Shown here: piece by piece, positions 9,087-15,825 of the stretch
Position numbering within the stretch: position 1 is the first letter of the stretch
Layout of the letters: every line of letters begins with the position of its first letter
From: Bin80 sp965220365
GTDB taxonomy: Bacteria > Bacteroidota > Rhodothermia > Rhodothermales > Bin80
DNA length: 64,000 bases
NCBI GenBank assembly: GCA_965220365.1
Contig: OZ244823.1
Coordinates: 2,976,001-3,040,000, forward strand
Direction of reading: 5' to 3'
Position numbers and translations under genes: made by a program
Notes under the pieces: generated by a model
What the model saw: only the letters and a program-made list of their open reading frames with translations
Told to the model about the DNA's origin: nothing
Databases searched by the model: none

Positions 9087-9841
9087 CTAAGCGGATTATC
9101 CCCTGCCTGGATGTGGATCAGGGGCGCGTCGTAAAAGGAATCCAGTTTGTGGATCTGGTTGATGCCGGAGACCCCCTTGAACAGGCGCATGTGTACAACA
9201 AGGAGGGAGCCGACGAACTTGTATTTCTGGATATTACGGCAACCCACGAAGGGCGCGATATCATGCATGATGTTGTTCGCCAAACGGCCGAACAGATCTT
9301 TATCCCTCTGACCGTTGGTGGAGGTATCCGAACCCTGGAGGATATGCGAAAAATGCTTCACGCCGGAGCGGATAAAGTCGCTATCAACTCCGCTGCAATT
9401 CGAACTCCTGATCTCATAACAGAATGTGCCGAGGCATTTGGCGCCCAATGTGTGGTTGTGGCAATTGACATGAAACGACGGCCTCAGGGAGGCTGGGAAG
9501 TCTATACACACGGAGGGCGACGAGCCACAGGGATTGATGGCCTTGAGTGGGCCAAAGAAGCAGAAACGCGAGGAGCCGGTGAGTTATTGGTCACATCTAT
9601 GGATCGGGATGGTACTCAGATTGGATATGATCTGGAGCTGTTGCAGCGACTAGATGAACTCGTGCAGCTTCCTGTTATCGCCTCGGGCGGTGCCGGTACA
9701 CTTGAGCATTTACGTGATGCTCTGCTAATTGGGCGCGCTCACGCCGTTCTTGCTGCGTCCATGTTCCACTTTAAACAGGTTACGATCATGCAGGCAAAAC
9801 AATTCCTGCATGATGCGGGGATTACCGTTAGGCTCGTCTAA
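9077..9841 (+). CDS. hisF: Imidazole glycerol phosphate synthase, cyclase subunit
   Basis: HisF uses ammonia from HisH to convert PRFAR to imidazole glycerol phosphate and AICAR. The ATG at 9077 was chosen because MPLTKRIIPCLDVDQGRVVKG matches the family start and gives 254 residues; a start at 9056 would add seven unsupported residues. Catalytic Asp12 is in CLDVD, and the second aspartate is in VVAIDMKRR near residue 130. The start lies ten bases inside hisA. No hisI or hisE follows, so the last his genes of this strand stop here. Confidence 0.96.
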   Translation: MPLTKRIIPCLDVDQGRVVKGIQFVDLVDAGDPLEQAHVYNKEGADELVFLDITATHEGRDIMHDVVRQTAEQIFIPLTVGGGIRTLEDMRKMLHAGADKVAINSAAIRTPDLITECAEAFGAQCVVVAIDMKRRPQGGWEVYTHGGRRATGIDGLEWAKEAETRGAGELLVTSMDRDGTQIGYDLELLQRLDELVQLPVIASGGAGTLEHLRDALLIGRAHAVLAASMFHFKQVTIMQAKQFLHDAGITVRLV

Positions 9842-9908
9842 GTCAGTGGACTTGACCGCCCTTGAACGTCATTTTGGTTAGACCTTCAGGGCACCTATGG
9901 GAGCATTC

Positions 9909-9933
9909 TGCAGGATGTTCAGAACATCCTGCA
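9909..9933 (+). terminator. Palindrome after hisF, probable terminator hairpin
   Basis: TGCAGGATGTTC (9909-9920) is followed after one base by its perfect reverse complement (9922-9933), so an RNA stem of about nine pairs with a seven-base loop is possible. It lies 68 bases after the hisF stop and before the next gene. No T-run follows, so it could instead be an operator or an mRNA 3' stabiliser. Confidence 0.5.
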
Positions 9934-10047
9934 TCTCTGCATCAATCCCCGTAGACGTTTGGGCAGGGAATAATGGACTCAACTGATATCCGTGTCTGCC
10001 AGGATCAGGATTTGCGAACAAAGCGCGAATATCTTATCCTATCCTCC

Positions 10048-12711
10048 ATGCTTCAGCGCTACTCACTTCCTCTTGTTTTACTTGCCTTGACGTCATGTCA
10101 GACTCCCGAGTCTGCAGACCCCACCATTCTGAGTCCCTCTGATCTCCCCGAGTACGAGCATGTGCTGGATCACGCTGGGATTATTGACAACTGGACCGAG
10201 GAGTTCTATCACCGCGGGCTGCAAATCTATCGAACCAATTGTTTTTCCTGCCACGGAACCCCCGGTATCCAAGGCACACTCCCCAATTCACGTCAATTCT
10301 GGGAAGATCCTTTCAAGTATGGCAGCGACCCGCTCTCCTTGTACAATACACTCACGCTGGGGCGTGAGCTTATGCCACCTCAGTCGCAACTTACTCCACA
10401 GGAAAAGTACGCTGTAATCCTGTATATCCGGGAAGAATTTCTGCGTGACCAGAATCCAGATGCTTTTTTCGAGATTACCCCCTCCTATCTGGATGAGCTT
10501 CCCCAGGGAACTTCCTTCGGCCCCGAGCCTGCACAAAACACCCCTTGGAAGGACATGGATTACGGGAGGTTTTTGATGCGGACCTATGAGATTGCACATG
10601 CATCTGATGGACCAAAAGGAATCAACCGTCAAGGCAGCCCTATTCCAAATGAAGATTTTCGTTCCCGGAATTTTGCTTACAAAGGCATCGCAATCAGGCT
10701 TGATCCAGGAAGTGGCGGGGTTGCAGCGGGGAATGCATTTGTGGTGTTTGACCATGACCTCATGCGCATGGCCGCTTACTGGAGTGGTGAAGGGTTTATT
10801 GACTGGGAGGATATTCTACTGGATGACCAGCACAATATTTTCCCCCGGATTGTGGGAGATTTGCATGTTGAAACCGCGATGGCTCCAGGCTGGGTTAATC
10901 CCGCTACAGGCTCTGCGGAGGACCCACGCTTTCTTGCTGTAGACGGGCGTCAGTTTGGCCCCCTACCCCAAGACTGGACCCATTACAAAGGCCTGTATGT
11001 ACATGGTGACCAGATCATTCTCCATTACACGGTTGGGCAGGCCCGAGTTCTCGAATCATTTGCCCTAGAAGCAGATACCCTCTTGAGCCGAACACTGAAT
11101 ATTACGGGAGTAACGCGTCCGCTGGTTCTTCACGCAGCCCCTGACAGTGTAGCATTGACGGTCATTGCTTCCCCTGATGGGACGTCTGCCGGGATGCTCC
11201 GGCAAGAAAATGGAGTACACCTGGTGACTATTCCCCGTGATCTTAATCTCAAGCTAATCTATGGGGCCGGTAATGTAACCTCTACCCTGCCCGATGACCT
11301 CACCCTGTATACCCAAGGCGGCCCACCTGCAGACGCTCTGGTACTTGAATCACCAATTCTGCCTGGAACCGGGGAGGGCTACACTGCTGATGTCCTGACG
11401 CTTCCTTTGGATAACCCCTGGAAAAGCCGGGTGCGTCCAACTTCGATTGATTTTATGGCCGACGGGAATGAGGCCGTCATTACAACGATTGACGGCGAAG
11501 TGTGGCATCTCTCAGGGATTACCCAGCAATCTGGATCTGTTGAATGGCGCCGCATTGCATCCGGCCTCTTCCAGCCACTTGGGATTCGTGCGATTGGGGA
11601 AGATATCTATGTAGGCAGCCGAAATCAGATCGCTCGCCTGCATGATCTTAATGGAGATGGGCAAACAGATTACTACGAGAGCTTTAATAATGACCATCAG
11701 GTCACCGAACATTTTCATGAGTTTGCAATGGGGTTGCAGACCGATGAGGAAGGGAATTTTTACTATGCAAAAAGTGCCCGACACGCCCGCCCTGCATTGA
11801 TCCCCCAACATGGCACACTAATCCGCGTGAGTGCGGACGGCCAAGAAAGTACCCTACTCGCCACGGGCTTCCGGGCAGCGAACGGAGTTACGATCAACCC
11901 AGATGGTACGTTTATAGTCACTGATCAGGAGGGACATTGGAATCCGATGAACCGAATTAATGTCGTTGAACCTGGAGGGTTTTACGGAAATATGTATGGA
12001 TACGGAGCCCCTGCAGACTCCTCGGATGAAGCGATGAAGTCTCCCCTGATATGGATTGACATGAAGTATGACCGCTCACCTGCTGAATTGCTCTGGGCAA
12101 CGAGTGATCGCTGGGGACCACTTTCCAATAGACTTCTCAGTTTTTCTTATGGGTACGGTCGTGTATTCCTTGTAATGCCTCAATCGGTAGGTGGGGAGCA
12201 GCAAGCCGGGATCGCGCAACTCCCTTTGCCGGACTTTCCGACTGGGCTTATGCGAGGACGCATGAATCCTGCGGACGGGCAACTTTATGTCGTTGGAATG
12301 TCTGCGTGGGCAACCAGCCAGATGATACAAACCGGCGGCCTTTATCGCATTCGATACACCGGTGATACGGTACGCATGCCGGAGTCTATGCACGTGCTTG
12401 AGGGAACGGTCGAACTCTCTTTTACCTCTCCTCTTGAAGAGACTTCTGCAACCCAGGCGAGTAATTACCAAGTACACACCTGGGATCTTGAGCGCTCACG
12501 CCGTTATGGGTCTGAGCGCCACAATATCCAGAGACTACGAATCGCCGGTGTCTCTCTCCGGGATTCCACAGTCACTTTGGGTCTTCCCGGCCTGGAACCG
12601 ACCTGGATCCTCGAAATCACTTACGACCTCATTGACTCCAACGGGATTGCTTTTGAGGGAGCCGTCCAGAGCACGGTCTATGCTACTGAGGAAGATCCAG
12701 CCTCAAATTAA
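10048..12711 (+). CDS. Lipoprotein with cytochrome c and dehydrogenase-type propeller domains
   Basis: From the ATG at 10048 (887 residues) the protein begins with a lipoprotein signal ending LTSC; a frame open to 9973 would add 25 residues before it. A c-type haem site C65-F-S-C68-H69 lies in a small cytochrome c domain (about 50-135) with a distal-ligand candidate in RELMPPQSQL. The centre resembles the DUF6797-type region of large secreted proteins. The C-terminal half contains blade-like repeats (LHDLNGDGQTDYYESF, GVTINPDGTFIVTDQEGHW) of the sorbosone/glucose dehydrogenase propeller type. It is probably a periplasmic oxidoreductase passing electrons to its haem. Substrate and cofactor are unknown. 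A related protein faces it at 15826-18456. Confidence 0.8.
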   Translation: MLQRYSLPLVLLALTSCQTPESADPTILSPSDLPEYEHVLDHAGIIDNWTEEFYHRGLQIYRTNCFSCHGTPGIQGTLPNSRQFWEDPFKYGSDPLSLYNTLTLGRELMPPQSQLTPQEKYAVILYIREEFLRDQNPDAFFEITPSYLDELPQGTSFGPEPAQNTPWKDMDYGRFLMRTYEIAHASDGPKGINRQGSPIPNEDFRSRNFAYKGIAIRLDPGSGGVAAGNAFVVFDHDLMRMAAYWSGEGFIDWEDILLDDQHNIFPRIVGDLHVETAMAPGWVNPATGSAEDPRFLAVDGRQFGPLPQDWTHYKGLYVHGDQIILHYTVGQARVLESFALEADTLLSRTLNITGVTRPLVLHAAPDSVALTVIASPDGTSAGMLRQENGVHLVTIPRDLNLKLIYGAGNVTSTLPDDLTLYTQGGPPADALVLESPILPGTGEGYTADVLTLPLDNPWKSRVRPTSIDFMADGNEAVITTIDGEVWHLSGITQQSGSVEWRRIASGLFQPLGIRAIGEDIYVGSRNQIARLHDLNGDGQTDYYESFNNDHQVTEHFHEFAMGLQTDEEGNFYYAKSARHARPALIPQHGTLIRVSADGQESTLLATGFRAANGVTINPDGTFIVTDQEGHWNPMNRINVVEPGGFYGNMYGYGAPADSSDEAMKSPLIWIDMKYDRSPAELLWATSDRWGPLSNRLLSFSYGYGRVFLVMPQSVGGEQQAGIAQLPLPDFPTGLMRGRMNPADGQLYVVGMSAWATSQMIQTGGLYRIRYTGDTVRMPESMHVLEGTVELSFTSPLEETSATQASNYQVHTWDLERSRRYGSERHNIQRLRIAGVSLRDSTVTLGLPGLEPTWILEITYDLIDSNGIAFEGAVQSTVYATEEDPASN

Positions 12712-13125
12712 TCGAAAGATGTTGCGTTCCGGTCTGATTCACTATTGTTTGGGAGTATATACCTAAGTGGTTCTACCGGCATTTGTATGGAATGATTAAA
12801 TTTCGATTTCTCACTGAACCGACCGAGGGTTTGCATGGAGCGTGATACGGTTGTTGATGCTTTACCCCCGAACCAGTTTATGATTCAAGGATGACGGGCG
12901 CATTGACAAGCTGTTGGTTTACTAGCACAATCAGTGTCAAGAGAGTGTTCTATGCAATTTGTCATGAATCATCCAATACCAGAGCCGAGTAACTCAACGG
13001 AAAGATTCAAGCGGTAAAAGCCATCAAACAAAGGGACAGAAGATCCGAAAACTTTGAATCTGTGATCTTCTTCCTTCACGGGGAATCAGAACTCTATCCA
13101 CAACAATGCCGGTAGAACCAGTGGG
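12712..13125. other. Non-coding stretch at the edge of the IS graveyard
   Basis: No gene is supported. Its main content is the MITE-like inverted repeat pair listed separately (12768-13120). The segment joins the end of the haem lipoprotein gene to the IS110 remnant. Confidence 0.5.
12768..13120. repeat. 353-bp segment bounded by a perfect 16-bp inverted repeat
   Basis: TGGTTCTACCGGCATT at 12768-12783 is the exact reverse complement of 13105-13120. The segment between carries no credible gene. Size and ends suggest a miniature inverted-repeat element or the shell of a deleted IS. No target duplication is visible in the bases just outside, so the boundaries may not be exact. Confidence 0.45.
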
Positions 13126-13463
13126 CTTATTCAGACGCCTCATCGGTTTCGGACCAGACAACAGCTGTGGAGTTATTGTCGGCTCGCAGTAGTGCAGGTA
13201 AGCCGTTGTCGTACAAACGCCTTGCCCGGTCGGGGTCTGGCGTATTGAAAGCGGTGAGTCACCAGTGCTGGAAGGCCGCATTGAGCACGAAGTCCTCGAA
13301 CGAAGTCCGGTTGTATTATGAAGCTTCGTTAAAGCGGACGGGGAATCGGACGCACGAAAGGCTCAACACGCAGCGCAAAGCACTGGCGGTACTTTGGACC
13401 ATATGGAAGAACGATGTAGCCTATAACGCAGCCCTTTTTTTGGATCACCTGCGCACGCGGTAG
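13126..13463 (+). pseudogene. IS110-type transposase, C-terminal remnant with frameshift
   Basis: Two overlapping frames together give the C-terminal third of an IS110/IS116/IS902-type transposase. The first, from 13126, reads LIQTPHRFRTRQQLWSYC. The second, from about 13200 in another frame, reads LARSGSGVLKAVSHQCWKAA and then LYYEASLKRTGNRTHERLN, ending at TGGAC...TAG 13461-13463. These are the P-x-RF...W-Y-x-G-L region and the terminal helical region of the family. The RuvC-like N-terminal domain is missing and at least one frameshift separates the pieces, so it cannot make an active protein. The family call is from motif memory. Confidence 0.6.
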
Positions 13464-13873
13464 ACGCGCAGGCACTGGGGAAACCGTCGTGTCTGGTGTC
13501 GGATGCTTGCGAATTCGGGTAGCCGGGACATACTCCATCCATCACATGGTCTCCACATCGTGGAAGGCCCAAGTAGTAGGTTCGTAGCCCGGCCTTCAGG
13601 CCCCATAAGACACAATAGAGCCCACCGGGGACTCTCCTAAACGAGTATGGCAAATGAACCTGCACCTTTCGCCCGTCTTGCGAATCCGCCCCGAAGCAGT
13701 CCGACATCTCGCACAAAGATGGATCTCCAATCATTGTCTACGTTCGAAACCATATGATGCAGCCCACGCCCTCAAAAATTTCACGATTTTTCGAGAATGG
13801 GAAAACTTTGTGTGAAACTTTTCTTTTCAAACGAGCAATGAAGCTTGGCTGGTTGCCCGTAAAATCGTAGGAA
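13464..13873. other. Non-coding stretch between transposase remnants
   Basis: Open frames here on both strands look like chance: none shows a recognisable motif. The piece next to the IS110 remnant may include what was once that element's downstream non-coding part, but nothing can be fixed. The element ends were not found. Confidence 0.4.
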
Positions 13874-14380
13874 TTATGTACTTAACTGTAAGTCAAGTTC
13901 TCTTTGCTCTGACAACGTCTGTTGCCTGATTGCAGGCTTGTGCTCTGCATAGACAGGTCTTACGTAGGCTCCAGAACCATTAAAGGACGCCATCCCCGAC
14001 GCCCTGATGTTCAATGCGGCGTTTCCATCCGCATTGATGAGGTATTCGCACATCTGGCAGCGGAACACAGACTGCGATACTTGATTCCCTGCGTCTACAT
14101 ATCCACACTGGTTACAGGTTTGGGACGTATAGGCAGGAGGAATCTTATGGACCACGCCACGTTTGGCAGGATAGGATTCAAGCTATCCCCAGGCCGTATC
14201 AAGGACCTTGTGGTTCAGTCCTGATTTCTGCTTCACATTCTTGCCCGGTTGTTTTACCGTTCCTTCCGCACTTGCGGTGATGCCTTTGGTTTTCAGGTCT
14301 TCCAGAAAAACAAGCGAGGAGGTCGTGGTAATATCCAAGACAATGTGTCGTAGATCGTTCCTGCGGATGTTCGCAACGGG
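13874..14380 (-). pseudogene. TnpB (IS200/IS605 OrfB) C-terminal remnant with amber stop
   Basis: The minus-strand frame from about 14380 reads VANIRRNDLRHIVLDI, then SSLVFLEDLKTKGIT (RuvC-II glutamate region), then a zinc ribbon with CNQCG and CQMC, then NADGNAALNI (RuvC-III aspartate). These are the C-terminal landmarks of the TnpB nuclease. An in-frame TAG at 14183-14185 interrupts the frame in the LDTAWG-stop-LES segment, and the N-terminal half is absent; the frame closes upstream at TGA 14393-14395. It is therefore a decayed copy. TnpB is the transposon-borne RNA-guided nuclease ancestral to Cas12. No omega-RNA or element end was identified. Confidence 0.8.
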
Positions 14381-14552
14381 ATGGTTTTGAAATCAGGGGT
14401 CTCTCTTCCATACACGATTCCAGTCGCGACTTTTTCAACTAATTATGAAACCATCCCGCTTAGACAAACGATTCGGTATAAATGTAAACTTTTTTGCGTA
14501 AAATAGCGTATATAATATAGGGGGATGGTATTAACAGTCTTGCCCAATATGA

Positions 14553-14819
14553 ATGGATGAATTGCCACCAGACTCAACTCGCGTTTTTTCATTCTTCCGC
14601 ACTCTTGCCAAGGGTGAGAAACAGTCTGCGGAGGAAACTCACGAATTGATAGAACTTATTAGAAACATGGCATCCGAAAATATCATAAGTCGGTTGGAGG
14701 CAAAGTTTGATAGTCAGAGCGAGAAGATTGATACACTGAAGACACTATACACCGCTATGATCTGGGTGGTGGGTATTGTAGGTGCAGCCATTACAATTGC
14801 AATCGCCTTAAGTGGATAG
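14553..14819 (+). CDS. Small coiled-coil protein with C-terminal membrane anchor
   Basis: This 88-residue frame begins ATG at 14553. The first part is polar, with a heptad-like stretch (ELIRNMASENIISRLEAKF) and SEKIDTLKTL. Residues of about 66-86 are a single hydrophobic segment (AMIWVVGIVGAAITIAIAL) ending two residues from the stop. That pattern fits a tail-anchored inner-membrane protein, and chance frames rarely show it. It lies between the TnpB and IS1595 remnants and may be cargo or a survivor of the invaded locus. No family was recognised. The architecture recalls the IS-interrupted protein at 23956, with the membrane segment at the other end. Confidence 0.55.
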   Translation: MDELPPDSTRVFSFFRTLAKGEKQSAEETHELIELIRNMASENIISRLEAKFDSQSEKIDTLKTLYTAMIWVVGIVGAAITIAIALSG

Positions 14820-14841
14820 AACTCATTGGAGACATGGCATC

Positions 14842-15681
14842 TCATGATCCTGTATGAGCGATCAGATCCTGATACCTCAGCTGTCGATCCCTGCCGTTTG
14901 CAATCAGCTTGCCCATCTGCTTTTCGGTATCCGATTCACGAGTATTATGTCGTCCAGCAAACTCGGGTACATAACGGTGTGGATGCTCTTTGCTCATTTT
15001 ATGATAGACACCATAGTAACCGCGCTTCGACTTAGCCCAAAAGCTCTCCACGCCATTTATGTGGGCTTGTACTTTGACGTACTCGCCAACCGAGTGCTTG
15101 ACCGTATCATGCTTTGGTAGGCCGGTGTAGGAAGTATGATCATCCGTGTATACGGTCGTGCCGTCGTCTGTATTCTCTAGAACGAAGCCCTGCAACGTCT
15201 TGGACGTCGGATCAGAATTTACTTTGGCTTTAATCTGATTGGTCTGCCGATCCTTGATGCCAACGACAGAGGTTTTGACAACCGTTCCATGTCCAGCATT
15301 CAGCTTCTTGCTTGCGTGTTTATTTGCTTGCTTGCCACCGAAATACGCTTCGTCAACTTCGACGGGTCCTTGGAAATTGAAGCATCCGGTTTCGTATGCT
15401 TTTCGCAAGCGGTGCAACAGGTGTCAGGCGCTCTTTTTCGTGATGTTCAGTTCACGGTAAAGCTTCATACTGGATATACCTTTCAAGTTTGGAACGATCA
15501 GGTATGCTGCAATCGCCCAAGTCCGATAATCCAGCTTCAAGCGTGACATGATCGTACCAGTTTTGAGCGTAAACATTATTTTTTTGCAATCCCGGCAACG
15601 GTACGTCATCTGTGGATGCCGAAGGGTACAGCATGTCCATTTTGCGGATCTAATGTTAGTTGTTGATGCTTTTGGAGTCAA
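14842..15681 (-). pseudogene. IS1595-family (ISXO2-like) transposase with in-frame TGA
   Basis: The frame carries an N-terminal zinc-ribbon and helix region (YRCRDCKKIMFTLKTGTIM, then SSMKLYRELNITKKSA) followed by the ISXO2-like DDE domain: VDEAYFGGK, VYTDDHTSYTG and HINGVESFWAKSKRGYYG. A TGA at 15424-15426 falls between KKSA and HLLHRLRKAYE, where this family normally has tryptophan (TGG), so a single point mutation explains it. The first zinc-ribbon cysteine pair also looks damaged. No terminal inverted repeats were found. Ordinary decay is far likelier than recoding. Confidence 0.8.
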
Positions 15682-15825
15682 ATAAGGTTTTAATTTTGAG
15701 GGGAAAATTGTTAGTTTGGTATATAATTTCCTATTGTTTCAAGGACACCAGAGACTGCAATCAAGTATAAAGCCTCCTCTGTTTACAGTCTGAAACTGGG
15801 GGTATCTCAAGAATCCTCTTACACC

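Noticed and set aside
13363..13734. 123-codon minus-strand frame over the IS110 remnant
   Set aside because: It is antisense to a recognisable transposase fragment, has no motif and an unlikely composition.
15424..15426. Selenocysteine or stop-codon recoding in the IS1595 transposase
   Set aside because: The expected residue is tryptophan, other damage is present, and genes of this window use TGA as stop.
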